Shown here piece by piece: positions 1 to 13,810 of a DNA stretch of 64,000 nt. The notes beneath the pieces are model-generated. The model was not told the origin of the DNA, made no database searches, and saw only the letters and a list, made by a program, of their open reading frames with translations. A program made the position numbers and the translations under genes. The stretch's first letter is position 1; each line of letters opens with the position of its first letter. Source of the stretch: Amoebidium appalachense (lineage: Eukaryota > Ichthyosporea); NCBI GenBank assembly GCA_963693365.1, contig CAVNZM010000005.1:9052001-9116000 (forward strand), read 5' to 3'.

Positions 1-2005
1 CTGTGCACTATCGTCACAGGTCCTCCGTGCAGGACATTGCTCCATTTGGGCACCACCTGGAACAGATGATATAAATGTTAGGAGATGCTGCACAAACATG
101 GTCAACTCGAAGGACTGCCTTCTGGTAACGGCAAGGAGGCAAACCATAGATGCTTTCAGCGATCAAAAACGGCTGGGAAGGAAGCAATAAAAGAACCTGC
201 GGGCGTTGGGGTTGCCGTCTCTATAGCCACCTCCATAGTCACACAAGCATTAACTCTCAGTACACCTGGATCACTAAGGGTCGGCATCATGACAAGGATT
301 CACACCACCTCGTAGACTATTAGATAAGATGAAACTTACCATTATGCCCAGGGCAGCTAGCCCTGTCATGAGCAGGGCACGTAGCCCTAGTTCTTGGGCG
401 AACATGGTGACTAATTGAGCTAAGTGAACGTATGCCTGATGTTAGACGGCCAACATCAGAACCTCCAGAACTTGCGAAAACTGCGGTGACTCGAGTGTGG
501 TTGTTTGTTTTTCGATGCCTTCCAAATAAGGTAAAAACTGGTTGATAAAAGCGCACTGGCCTTTCCTCGATAGTGTCAAAGAAAATCATGATTCAAACAA
601 AAGTTGTAGCTCAGTACCGAAATTCGAGTACTTTTCCAGAAGAATTTGCCACGAGCAAAAAGGTTTTTCATAATTGAGCTTTGGTTTCTATAAAATAGAG
701 CCATGATTGGTTTTGTGTTGGATTGGTGTTGGAATACATGTCCATCGCCACTGTTTCACAAGTACATTTTCCTTGTTTATATCGATCTCTCCGACTTGTC
801 AGAGGTCGTCACTTATCGCTGATGGCGCCCAGATAAGCAGACGCGCCGGCTCTCTCACTTTTCCGTCTTTGGCTGAGGCTAGCCACCTGAGCACATGAAC
901 CCGAGAAAGTTAGATAGGACGCATATGCCTTGCCATCTTCATACCACATATCAAGCATTGTAAGCTTGTTTATTTTGTATGTAAGAGAAGAATAAACGTT
1001 CGCATGTAAAGAACATGTGCCAGATGCATGATCCCATGGCCACATATTGAAAGATGGCCATGGCGATGGCCCTGGCCGCACAGATCTTCGAATGCCGCGG
1101 CCGCCCTTAGCACAGCTCCTCAGAACATCATCTGTAATAAATAATACTTTGGCTGAATGTGAAACTCCCTCCCTCGTTCCTCGTGGGGGGACCTTCCCCC
1201 CCCCCCCCCCTTCCTCCCCCAATCCCCCCCTTCCCCTCCTTCCCCCCCCCCTCCCCCCGGCGGTCCCCCCCTTCCCCCCTTCCCCCCCTCCCCCCCCCCC
1301 TTCTCCCCCATCATATCCCGGTCCCCTCCCTCCCTTCCCCCCCCCCCCCCCCCCCCCCCCGGCCCTTCTCGAGCTCCCCCTCCCCACTCCCCCCTTCCAG
1401 ATTACGCCCCGGATTCATGATTAACCTGCAGAACATGTTGCAGCCTTCTGCGGAACCCTCCATAACAATGGCGTGGATTTCAGAAAGGTCAGCCTTCTTT
1501 GCCCTCTATGACTGTCACAAACTAAATGCATCCACAGGTGTGAATGCCAACCAATAACGTTGATGAGCTTCCCAGCCTTCCCGATCGGTTAATTTATTAA
1601 TAAAACAAATATTTTACACTAGAAAATGTGCCTGTGCCATGCACGACCGCAAGTTTTAACCATGGTGCACGTGTTATATGAGGACTGTGTGACTCGGAGC
1701 CGCTGGTGTTAACGGCAGCACCGTCTCTGTATTTACTTGTGTGTGTGTGTTTGTCCTTATGTCAAACCGCATGCTTGCGCGGGGGAAGGTGATGTTTGTT
1801 TTTGCAAACACAAACAAATTGTGTGATTGTGGCTGTTTTGGTTGTGTGACGGTCACTTGGCTTTTAGTTTTGTGTGTGTGTGTGTGTGTGTTTAAAGTGT
1901 GTGTGTGTCACACGCGTGGTGCTTGTGTGTGTGTGTGTGTGTGTGTGCGTGTGCGTGTGTGTGTGTGTGTGTGACACTGTGTGTGCACGTGTGTGTGATG
2001 TCACA

Positions 2006-2045
<40 letters not shown>

Positions 2046-2050
2046 GCAGT

Positions 2051-2081
<31 letters not shown>

Positions 2082-2608
2082 TGTGTGTGTGCATGTGTGT
2101 GCACGCTTGCGTGCATCACTACTGCCACCGTATGCCATCAGTAGTTGTTTGCACACGTAAGTAATTTTTTTCTAGCATGCATACGATGTTAATCATTTAA
2201 GGTTGCCGTATATACTATCACACGGTATTTATGCATGGGGTTGACAGTCTTCGCACAGTGCTTACATCAGGTGTTCGGATGCGATGGAGAAGGGGGCAGG
2301 AGAACGAGAACGAAGGAGGGAGGGAGGGGGGAGAGGGGGGGAGGGGGGGGAGGGGGGGGGGGGGGCAGGTTGTACGGAAGGGGGTTGCATTCATAATGTT
2401 ACTTTTGTATTTTATGAGTTTATTTGTTTTAATCAGACATTCGAGAGTGGTTGATGCACAGCATCATCGTTTCTTGCACAAGACAGCCGAAGTAAACTTT
2501 CACCGCCATACGATATAGACGTATACACATAGATGTATCATAAAAGTTACATGTCTCGTAACATCCGCGCGTGTGGCCTCACTGCCTTTGTTCGTGTTCG
2601 GGCCATAT
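1..2608. other. Left-edge intergenic region with C/G-rich and (TG)n repeats
   Basis: No coding region can be supported here. The first kilobase is ordinary mixed sequence with only short, uncharacteristic reading frames. At 1189-1395 there is a C-rich tract broken by T. A block dominated by (TG)n runs from about 1735 to 2105, with interspersed GCGTGCG and CACGTG steps. A purine/G-rich tract covers about 2305-2366. A minus-strand AATAAA (plus-strand TTTATT at 2419-2424) lies about 185 bases beyond the transporter stop codon and may be its polyadenylation signal. Confidence 0.6.
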
Positions 2609-4027
2609 TCAAGCGTCAACCTTCTTTTCGCTCAACTCCACGGGCACAGCCGAGTCCACGGCGTCAGCTGCGGCGTTGATTCTCTTGTGGGCCACGAGGC
2701 CCGTGAAGGGGATGGAGACCTCAAACAGCACCCAGCAGATGACCATCTGCACCAGCCACGAGTGCGTGTGGTTGGCCAGGCTGTTGTCGATGCTCCACGC
2801 CACCGCCGCCCCGGCCGACTGCACCCCCTTGTAGTAGCCGGCAAACCGCGCAGACTCGTCGCAGTCGTCCGTGATGGCGCCCATGACCCAGTAGGCGTAG
2901 GTCTGCAGCATGGCGTCGGCCATGCCGTACATCAGGAACACGAGGATGGGGTACAGGTAGTCCGCACCGTCCGTAACGTCAATGCGGGGCCGGCACGTGT
3001 TTGTGTTGGGGTTGTACACCATGCCGGCACAGGCGGGGTCGGTGGACAGGTTCTTGTCGTAGCCGCCCTGGTAGCCGATCTGCAGGTACAGTCCCAGGCA
3101 ATAGGTGACGGTGAAGAAGACGCCGAGGATGGCCAGCCCGTACAGACCGCGCAGGCGCTTGCTCATGCTGGGCCGGTCCAGGAACACCTGCCCAAACAGG
3201 TAGGCCCCGAGCATCTGCGAGCCCCAGTACAGCGCACTGTTGAGGCCACGGGCACGCACACTGAACAGACCGCCATTGACAGCGTTGAACTGGTAGGTGT
3301 AGAACCAGTTGGAGGCAATAAACAGGGGCGTGAGCAGCAGCATGTTGACGTTGGTGAACATCATGGCCACGTTCTTGAACTCCTCCAAGGGGCCGGTGGC
3401 CTTTGCAAACGACACGGGCATGCCGTCCTCACGCACGACACTCTTGGGGTTGGCAAGAAGAACAAAGGCCGCAATGGAGCCACAGCCCATGAGGGCAGCA
3501 AAGGCGAAGTAGGAGGCGGGGTTGGCCTTTCCGACCTCGTTGTTGTAGTTGAGGGCAAACGAGAGGATGCCGCCCACTAGGCCGCCGAGGTTGAAGATGA
3601 TCCAGAAGATGGAGATGTACGTGCCCTTCTTCTCGGGCGTGGCATAGGCCATCATCATGGCGCCCTGGGCCGTCCAGAACAGGCCGGCACCAATGCCCAG
3701 CACGGCGCCCGAGAGGATGGCCAGCCAGCCAAGGTCGGGATTGACGCCGGCCAGGTACTGGGCCACGGCATAGAAGCAATAGGTGGCGCCGCCCACGCCC
3801 ATGAGGATGCGGTTGCCAAAGATGTTGAAGAACAGGCCGCCAAAGTAGCCAAAGACGGCAAAGGTGGCGTACAGCGCCGTGTTGGCATTGTTGGCCACCG
3901 TGGGGTCATCGGACCCGGCACCGCCCAGCCCGGAGAGGGCGTTGAAGATGCCCGGGCAGCAGAAGGCGATGAACGACACAATCACTATCTGTGACTTGGC
4001 CGACGTGTACTTGTCCGCAACCCCCAT
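2609..4027 (-). CDS. UNC-93-like major facilitator membrane protein
   Basis: A polytopic transporter-like protein of the UNC-93 (formerly DUF895) branch of the major facilitator superfamily. The substrate is unknown; fungal and protist members are annotated only as ion-channel regulatory or MFS proteins. It has about 11-12 hydrophobic segments, beginning with a helix around residues 13-30 (IVIVSFIAFCCPGIFNALSG). The family-typical glycine-rich helix LAILSGAVLGIGAGLFWTAQ is followed by an MMMAYATPEKKGTYI loop. The middle has FKNVAMMFTNVNMLLL and the C-terminal half has YPILVFLMYGMADAMLQTY with a conserved-looking acidic patch (DDCDESARFAGYYKGVQS). An upstream ATG at 4138 is in frame, but the ATG at 4025-4027 (MGVADKYTSAKSQ) is preferred: it gives the usual family start and length (about 472 residues) and lies about 90 bases below a TATA motif. 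There are no introns and no damage, and third positions are GC-rich. Confidence 0.93.
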   Translation of the reverse strand: MGVADKYTSAKSQIVIVSFIAFCCPGIFNALSGLGGAGSDDPTVANNANTALYATFAVFGYFGGLFFNIFGNRILMGVGGATYCFYAVAQYLAGVNPDLGWLAILSGAVLGIGAGLFWTAQGAMMMAYATPEKKGTYISIFWIIFNLGGLVGGILSFALNYNNEVGKANPASYFAFAALMGCGSIAAFVLLANPKSVVREDGMPVSFAKATGPLEEFKNVAMMFTNVNMLLLTPLFIASNWFYTYQFNAVNGGLFSVRARGLNSALYWGSQMLGAYLFGQVFLDRPSMSKRLRGLYGLAILGVFFTVTYCLGLYLQIGYQGGYDKNLSTDPACAGMVYNPNTNTCRPRIDVTDGADYLYPILVFLMYGMADAMLQTYAYWVMGAITDDCDESARFAGYYKGVQSAGAAVAWSIDNSLANHTHSWLVQMVICWVLFEVSIPFTGLVAHKRINAAADAVDSAVPVELSEKKVDA

Positions 4028-4116
4028 TTTTCGCGTTTTGCTTGCACCTACCGAATGAATTGTGTTTGTGATCCTCACCACTAAAGAATGATAGCGGAAC
4101 AATGCCACAGCAGCGT

Positions 4117-4124
4117 CTATATAG
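4117..4124 (-). promoter_or_regulatory. TATA box candidate for the UNC-93-like gene
   Basis: The palindromic octamer CTATATAG lies about 90 bases upstream of the preferred start codon at 4027. Because it is palindromic it gives no direction by itself; the strand is inferred from the adjacent minus-strand gene. It falls inside the upstream in-frame extension, which supports using the internal ATG. Confidence 0.5.
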
Positions 4125-4731
4125 CCGTTGGCTTGCATTCGTCAGCCTGAGCCAGGAATCCATCAACCAATCGGCGACGAGTAGATCTTCTGATAATCGG
4201 CTCTACCTTCAAGTCACAACCTGCCCCCCCCCCCCCCCCCCCCCCCGCGGCCATTCAAGGCCCGGCCGGAGCTAGCCCTCAGTGCCACACTGTGATCCGT
4301 CACCACCTTCCACTGGTGTCGAACCCACCCTTAACCTCGACCAACACTACCCTAGGCCTTCCCCCAGGCCCAGCTAGCTATAGTGCCCCCCAGCCCGCAG
4401 ACCATCATATGTTCATGTATGCATGTATTAGTTCGTAGGCTTAAGGTATACAAGCCTGCTCGCATTGCAATTGAAGCGTTGGGGCACTCAGAGAACGTAT
4501 TTATAAAACAAACAAAAAAGTAGGAATATCAGAACAGCTTGGTAAAGGCGTGATTTCCAAACATGTACAGGATGGCGACAACAACAACAAAGGTATATAT
4601 TGATATGGTCCCGGTGCGCCACAGTGACTGTGTGTCTTACCTTACAAAGACTCGTGTCCACCGTTACATGCACAAACAAACTTGACAGACAATACATTTC
4701 TTGTGTGTGCATGCACCTCATCATGACACGG

Positions 4732-4821
<90 letters not shown>

Positions 4822-4866
4822 TGTGTGTGTGTATGCGTGCGTGTGTTTGACTGTGTGTAATGTGTG

Positions 4867-4911
<45 letters not shown>

Positions 4912-5469
4912 CTGTGTGCCGTAATGCTATATGGCTTTGACGTACGGTACAACAAAACCAGAGGTGCTTCAGATTATTGCTATCAGTTCCCCCCTTCTGA
5001 AAAACATAAAGATTCAAAATAACACAAATACCGATAAAGCCAAAACTACACACGCCCTCTGAGTCATTTTTTGACAAGTCCACTGCATACAGCATGTACA
5101 CCCAAACCGAGAACTTGGCCCGCCAGAACACACACTGCCTACATGTACGTACAATGGTAAGGTCACGATATTATTCGGTTTGTGGGTGCATGGCCTAAAC
5201 CTATCTCATATAGATGCATGTAGGGCGCAACTGGGCTGCCGTGTGGCAACGTGTTTGCAGGCCCAAGCCAGTAGTCTCATGGCCTTAGTGATGGTGGGTG
5301 GCTGCAGAATCATTGCGCCGTCATGCTACTCATAGATCCTGCTGTGATCGTGTGCGTACATCATGGTTGTGTTTGTGCGCGCATGTGGGTGCATGTGTGT
5401 GTGTGCTCATGCATTGCCAATCGTGTGTATCAGGTACTGTTCGTGTGTCACAGGGCTTGTGGGTTGTTG

Positions 5470-5670
<201 letters not shown>

Positions 5671-5892
5671 GAGGGGGGGGGGGGGGGGGGGGAGGGGGGG
5701 AAGCGGTTAGGATACGGAACATTGTACGAAGTACAACTACGCGACGAGAAAAACCGGGCCATGAAACTGCAAAAGCTAACTTGCAAGAATGCAAGATCAT
5801 CATTGTGTGGTATGCAACATGGAAATAAGGAGAGCCCATCCTCAGAGGGGTCGTTAACTGAAAATTATTTTCAAAGGTTGGAATTTTTGGGG

Positions 5893-5929
<37 letters not shown>

Positions 5930-5931
<2 letters not shown>

Positions 5932-6073
5932 TCCGGTTCAGTCAATGGCTGAATCGAGAAACAAACTTGAAATTGTGTGCGTGTCTGTGTGTGTGTGCGC
6001 GCGCGGGTGTGTGTGTGTGCCCACGGGAGGAAAAGAGAAGGGGGGGGGGGGGGGGGAGGGGGGCCTCGGAGTG

Positions 6074-6118
<45 letters not shown>

Positions 6119-6476
6119 CGTGTGCGTGCGTGTGTGTGTGTGTGTGTGTGTGAGTGTGTGTGTGTGTGTGTGTTTGTGTGGAATTCGAAACGTGGTGGGC
6201 AGGGGGGGAGGGTCAGTCAATGGCTGAATTGTGAATCAATTTGTATGTGTGTGTGTGTGTGCGCGCGCACGCACGTGCGAGGAAACAAGGAAGGGGGCAG
6301 GGAAGGACCCTCGGCATGTGTGTGTCTGGGTGTGTGTATGTGTGTGTGCGTGTATGTGTGTGTGTGTCTGTGTGCGTGTGTGAGATTGTGTGTGTGTGTG
6401 TGTGTGTGACAGATTGTGTGTGTGTGTGTGGAAACGGGGGGGGGGGGGGGGGGGGGGAAGAGAGGGGGGGCTCGGA

Positions 6477-6500
<24 letters not shown>
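5930..6500. repeat. Degenerate tandem block of about 275 bp units
   Basis: The words CAGTCAATGGCTGAAT at 5938-5953 and 6213-6228 start two blocks with the same order of parts: a (GT)n run with GCGCGC steps, a GGAAA purine segment, poly-G or G-rich DNA, then CTCGG followed by more (GT)n. A third partial block ends near 6500. This is a tandem duplication of a compound microsatellite rather than independent repeats. Confidence 0.6.
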
Positions 6501-6507
<7 letters not shown>

Positions 6508-9318
6508 CGCGCGCGTGCGCGCACAGCAAGTGCAGTGGCACATGTGTGTATGTGTATGGTTGCATTGATAAAGGGATCATAAGAGCAGCAGCTTGGAGGG
6601 CTACGTAAGAATATTGTGCTTAGGCAACATGATGCAACTTGATCACCACTTCTTGGCTATTGTCCCCCCTCCCCCCCCCCCCCCCCCCCCCAACCCACCA
6701 CCATCACCACATACACACATAAACCCACGTGCACACAAGCACTCCATCCCACCCGCTTCCGCAAAAGCTTATTGCTTGTCACATGTGACCAATCAAGACT
6801 GTTGACTTGCCTGCAGAACAACTGGCATTGGCCGGGAAACCATTGTTGACATTGTTCTCGGAAAAAGTGCCTGCAGCCGGATCAACACCACCATGCTGGT
6901 TGGTTCAGGCTGTGTGTGTGTGTGTGTGTTTGCGGGCGCGTGTGCGTGCGTGTGTGTGTGCGTGCATGTGTGATTGCGAGGTGGGGGGGGGGGGGGGGGG
7001 GGGCAGGTATCATTTCCCTGTCCCCACGACCCATGCAAGTTAATGTGCTCAATACTATCATGCCAACAGTCCCCCCTCTCCCCCCCCCCCCCTCCCCTCC
7101 CCATCTCGGCTGCAGTCATACTACCATCCCCAACACCCCCCTGCCCCCTCACTTCCTCACAAGAAAAAGAGAAACATCAACAACTCTGAGTCCCCCCCAG
7201 CATCCCCCCCCCCCCCCCCCCCCCCAACACACACACACACACACACACACTATTACCAACACCACGCAAAACAACAGCCACCGCAACTATCACTGAACCC
7301 CCCCCCCCCCCCCCCCTCCCTCTCCTTTTTTCAGCTACCCTAAGAAATAAAAATTTTAATTAAAAAAAAAAAGAAAGAAAGAAAAAGGCCCCAGCAGCAC
7401 CGGACCCCTCCTGCACCACACGCCAACCCTCCCCTCCCCCCCCCCCCCCCCCGGACCCCCGCCCCCCCTGCCTCTCCAAACCCCGGGTTCCTCAAGAGCC
7501 TACCCCCCTCTTCTGCCCCCATCTCACTCCCTCACTCCCTCCCTCCCTGTGTGTGTGTGTCTGTCTCTCTCTCTCTCTCCCCTCCCTCCTCCCCCTCTCT
7601 GCATCCCTTTCACACCCACTCAACCTCCCTCTCTCCCTCCCTTCCACCCCCTCATTCCCCCCCCCCCCCACCCCCACCCCCACCCCCTCTCACCCCTCTC
7701 CAATTTATTCCCTTCTCCCCCCCCCCCCCCCCCCTCCCCTCCGGCATTTCCTCACATTACGGTAATAAAAGAATACCTCTTCAACCAGCCTTTGTCCCTC
7801 CGCAACCACCAACTACACCACTGACCGTTAGTCTAATCCGACCGGGTGCCAGGGGGTGGAGGGGACAGGGGGGGGGGGGGGGAGGAAGGGGGGAGGGGGG
7901 AGGGTGGTGGGAGACCAAAAAACTTAAATACCTGATTGAACAACTTGACAGTATGTTTGGCTGCAAAAAAAGTCCGCCGTTGCCACGGGTCTCATTCTGG
8001 TCTATGTACAAGAAGGGCAGACTGGATCTATTGGTATGTGTAGTCAGCAGGACTACGTTGGTGCCCAAGGGACCCGTTTACAAAACGCCACGGCGGTCCC
8101 ATGCTAGACATGTTTCGTGATCACAAGCTTCTGTGGCCATTTATAAGTGTGCACACGTGTCCGCGCGTGGTTGCGTGTGTGCGGGTGTGTCACAGTATGC
8201 GTGCGTGCCCTCGAAGTGAAGCGCTAGCAGGAACACAAACGGAAGTGACCAGCGAAACTAACGCCGGTGCCCTGACTTTCAGTCTAAAACAGTATAAGGG
8301 CACACGTGTATTCCCCCCCCCCCCCCCCCCCCCCCTCCCCCCGCAAAGTACGAGTATATTTACCTCCGTGCCCTTTACCCATAGAGCAGTTTGATTGGTT
8401 CCGCGAACATCAAAACACGAGCCCCTCGGCCCCGGCGGGGGACCCCGGGTATCCTCTCGGCCCATTTCGGCCGTCAACCCGCCTGGCTCGGGCCCCAAAA
8501 AAGTCCGTTGCGAGGTTCGCGGGTTCGCGGGATCGCCGATTCCTTCATGGAGGATGTGAGGGTAACACCTGATAATAAGCCCAAATGACGGCCCGTGTGG
8601 CACCGCCGTCCAAGCATGCCGCACTGAGTAGGCCTATAACAAGTTAATTTTTACTTGAGTTTTTTCCATAGTGTCACTTGTATTTTTATTTTTATAGCGC
8701 TTCTGCAATGTCCAAAGCTTCATATGCAAGCCGAATCACGTTGAAACTGAAGTTTGTATCCGGTTGACGACGCTGGAATGTGTTTTCAAAAGCCTTGGAG
8801 TTGATCGATTAGTGCTTGGGCTTAAGCCCAATCAGATGCTTCCAGTCGGGCTTTAATATTGACCAATCGGCTTTTAGAAATGTATTCATTGGTCGGTTAA
8901 ACCAGCAGCTGACAACAAAGGAATGCTGCAAAGTTACTCAGTCTCTGCCAGACATGTACAGTCCGCACTCCGCCGTCCGGACTTGAACGGTCACGTATAC
9001 ACAGTGCATTTATTTGTCTGGGCCCCATTTCCTTTTGAATCCTTGGATATTGATTTATATGGCTTTATTTGTTTTACCGTTTTTGGCTCTTTTTTATTCC
9101 TTTATCAGAGAGTTGCCGCCCTATGTAATTAGAATTAGACTCCTGCACACATAAAAAGGGCATGTGCCAGACAATGATCACTGACACCCGAAGAACGCAT
9201 GACCAACATGGCACCTGAACACATATCGTACATTGGTCGGGACAACAAGGTTTACGGATTACCGGCCTATACAACTCCCTGCGGCTTCTATGGCATGCGT
9301 CTTGTATATCGCCACAAG

Positions 9319-9386
<68 letters not shown>

Positions 9387-10035
9387 CTGTCTCTCTCTCG
9401 CCCTCCCTCCCTCCCTCCCTCCCTCCCTCCCTCCCTCTCCCCCTCCCTCCCTCCCTTCCTCCCTTTCTCTCCTTCTCTCTCTCCCTCTCTCTCTCTCCCC
9501 CGCCCTCCCCTCCCCCCTCCCCCCACCACCATCCTCTCTCTCTCTCAATATTCAGCAAAAAGCAGAATGGTGCCTTCTCTCTAGATCTCTCACCTCCCCC
9601 CCCCCCCCCCCCCCCCCCTCCTCCTTCTCCTCCTCCTCCCCCCCCTCCCCCCCCCCCCCTGCAATTGATCAGAACCTTCCAGATTATTATGCACACAAAC
9701 TTTCTTTTACACACGCACAAACACAGCACATACACACATACCTGCCCGCGCGCTTGCGTGCATACACGCACACATGCACACACACGGACACGCGAGTGCA
9801 CACACACACACACGCACACACACGCACACATACACACACATCTCCTGCCGGCGTGGCTGGGGTAGTAGCCCTGGGCAAGGTGTGTACTTATAGTTAGGTT
9901 GTGAAGGATGGCTTAGCTGATCTCATAGATAGCACCTTAACTAGTGTACTGTCGATGCTGTGTGGTAGACCGTAGTTTCCCTAAAGGGCCTGAAAAGGCC
10001 CTCCGGGAACAAACCGTGATAAAATAAAAAAAATA

Positions 10036-10322
<287 letters not shown>

Positions 10323-10612
10323 CCCTAGGGAGAGGGAGGGGGCGGGAGGAAGGGTCAGGAGGGAGAGAGACCTAGAGGGGGCGTCTCAGGGGCGGGAGGG
10401 GGGAGGGAAATGTGAGACAGAGAGAGAGAGAAAGGGGTAAAGGGAGAGAGAGTGTGTGTGTGTGTGTGTACACGTGCGTGTTGGGGGGAGGGAGGGAGGG
10501 AAGGGGGGAAGGTGGAAAAGAGAGACTCAAAATGGATGTGCATGGACGGGAGAGGGGCAACTTTGATATGAGAGGCCCGGAGGAGGGGGGGGGGGGGGGA
10601 GGGGGGGGGGAG

Positions 10613-10667
<55 letters not shown>

Positions 10668-12257
10668 GGGGGAGGGGAGGGGCGCCGGGGGGGGAGAATC
10701 CGTGCACACTGCAGCACAGCAGCAACACAATTAACCAATCCAATACATTTTGAAATGTAGAAAGCCAGCGTTTGAAGCAACCACTGCTCATTTGTTAAAC
10801 CAAAATAAAACTGTTTGAACAGCGGGAACTTGGATGCAGATGCCGTCCGTCATCAAGAACCCCGTCCCTTCCTCCTCAACAAATGTAGTCGCGGTGCATG
10901 TTCCGGAAAAAAAACCGTTTTGGGCAGCCGCTCACATATTCTTTTTGCCATCGGACCCCATGTGCACGTGCACCGGGGGTGGCCGGTGTGTGTGTGTGTG
11001 TGGTGGTGGTGGTGGTGGTGGGGGGGGGTGTCTGGGGAAGCAGGGAGGGAGGTGGCTGGGGAGAGGTCTGAGTGAACCCGGGGGTGGGGGCGGGGGAGGG
11101 GGGAAGGGGGGGGGGGGGAGATTTTTCGAAATTTCGGCCATTTTGCCAGTAAGAACACCAAAAAAGGTGGAAATGTTTTTATGAAAAACGGCATCTGTAT
11201 GTATTCGGCACCAGGTTGCACCATCCCTTTCTTTAAAATATGTTGGACACGTGCTTGCACATATCGCAATGACCAACAATTTACTGGATTAACACGTGGT
11301 TCGACTTGTCCATGAGAGGTTGTCGATTGGTACCGGGTGGCCACTGGCCCAGCCCTCTGCTGATTTGTGATGGTGGAAGAAAAATGATTGAGATCACTTG
11401 ATGAAAAGTTAAAGAGAAATAATAAAATAAATAAAAATAAAAAATTAAATTAAAAACAACCCCCCTTTTTCCCTCTCCCTTCCCTTTCACCCGGCGCCCT
11501 GAACAACCACTGTTGTTTTCTCGCTCACACACACCAATCGATGTGCGCATAATATGAACTTTAAATGCTCACTTGCTTCATAGCATGGCCGGGGTTGTAC
11601 GTTCTGTAATGCATGGCGTGTAAATATACATATGCAAGTGCACACAGATTTTAAACCGAGGAAAAAAAAAAAGGCAGGGGTGGGGGGGGGGGGTGTGGGG
11701 GTGTTCGAAGACCTATTGTAGGTGCTACACACTGTTGTTCCCGGGTTGAGCTTTCTGACAATGCTATTGCAGAGAGAAGGGACATCTCTTCCGTTTGGTC
11801 TGGCATCGGCAGACATGGTTGTGTACATTCACGTGCACACCGTGCTGTTCCCCCACAACCAGTCTACGTGCCTTTGTGTCTTCTCGCCAGAGGCTGGAAT
11901 AGAGCCTCGGAAGCAGCTACCAATCGGCTGCATCACTTTTAGCTGTATTCCTTATTATTGCAGTTGCTCTGCACCTTAAGTATGCAGTTAGGAGCGATAC
12001 AAAGAACGTGAACACTTTGCCAGCATGTATCTTAGGTGTACGGGGCACACTGTGTGCCGTAGACACTTTATTGGGCACTAGACATACACATGTAGCACTG
12101 TAGTATAACGTGAAGCTATATTATGATCACCCAGGAGAAGCTCATGTACTCATGTATATGTCATGTACTTTACTATAAGTAGGGCCACATGCCTATTGGC
12201 TGTCGCCTTACAAAAGTATGCGAGCAGTGCTCTCCGGACCGGCGGAAACCAAGGGAC

Positions 12258-12267
12258 TATAAAAGGC
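12258..12267 (+). promoter_or_regulatory. TATA-box-like motif
   Basis: CTATAAAAGG, a strong match to the animal/fungal TATA consensus, followed 30-40 bases later by a GGGCGGGGC word. No first exon can be tied to it. The nearest plus-strand coding exon I can support begins at 13811 and needs an upstream exon, so this could be its promoter, but that is a guess. Confidence 0.3.
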
Positions 12268-13110
12268 TGGTACATTCCAGACTTGGGTCACTGGGCGGGG
12301 CTGTGTGTCCGAGTAAACGTTACACTAGTCGTGCGGTGTCAGACTAGCTGTAGCACCTGCTTTCTTGTCTCTATACTTACGTGCGTCTCCTAGCCTGCAT
12401 ATGTTAACTAGGGCATAGTATTAGTGTGTACACACCCTGGGTTTCACATCATTGGAGACGGTGTGTTCCCCCAAACCCTGCATCCCCAACACACACAACA
12501 CACACATCACGTGCAGGCACATGCACACACGTTTTTTGCGCCACAAGTACATAGACTGAATGCCTATCATCCCCCCCCCTCACCCCTTCCTCCCCCTTCC
12601 TCTCCAGTCACCCTTCAATGGCAAAAACATATTCCTTCTTGACACACCTTCGCACGCTTGACAGCAATGTCTCCCCCCCCCCCCCCCCCCCCTCCAAAGC
12701 ACCACCACCACCATAAACACACACACACACACACACACACGAATTCGTTTCCCTGCCCTCATCTCCTCCCCCCGTGTTCATACCTTTTCCCCTGCTGGCA
12801 GCCCCCCCCCCCCCCCCCCCCCTCCCCCCGCGCCCCGCCCCTTCCTCATCCACCTCCACCTCCCTTGTTTTTTCTTCTTTTCTTCTCTCCATTCACCCCG
12901 GCATGCACACACATTTTCTTTGAATGACTCATACACCCCTTTCAACGTATACTACCCCTCCCCCCCCCCCCCCCCCTCCCCTCCCCCCCCCTTTCCCCCC
13001 TATTATGAACTCTCCAAGTGTCCATTTCCTTCATCAAAACGGCTGTCCCTGTGCTGTTCGTATACACGGGCATGTGAATGTACTTATGCATACAGACGTG
13101 GCGAAAGGGT

Positions 13111-13309
<199 letters not shown>

Positions 13310-13521
13310 ATCATGTAAGAGAGAAAGAGATAAGAGATAAGCGAGAGAAGGAGAGAAAGGGAATGCTTACTCTCGCGTTCACATGCATGCATACATGCAC
13401 AAACACACAGAGGCACGAAGATGTGCACGCCTTATTATCCAATCCGTTAACATGCGCACAAACACCCACAGAGTGAGATTGAGAATCACACAATCCCTCC
13501 ATCTTGCTTTTCCCCTCCCCT

Positions 13522-13586
<65 letters not shown>

Positions 13587-13591
13587 ACACA

Positions 13592-13640
<49 letters not shown>

Positions 13641-13810
13641 CCCCTCCCCCGCGCCCCCCTACACACACACACACACAAAAACACACTCCCCCCCTCCCCC
13701 CACATACGTCTGTGCACACCTCTTTCTACGCCTGCAAGCACAAATCTTTTCCACATCATACACTGATGCATCTGGGATTTTTTCCTAATTCTTTTCCGTG
13801 TTCTTTCCAG

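Noticed and set aside
2573-3580. A 335-codon plus-strand frame opposite the UNC-93-like gene.
   Set aside because: Antisense shadow of a GC3-rich gene; it has no recognisable domain, while the minus strand encodes a clear transporter.
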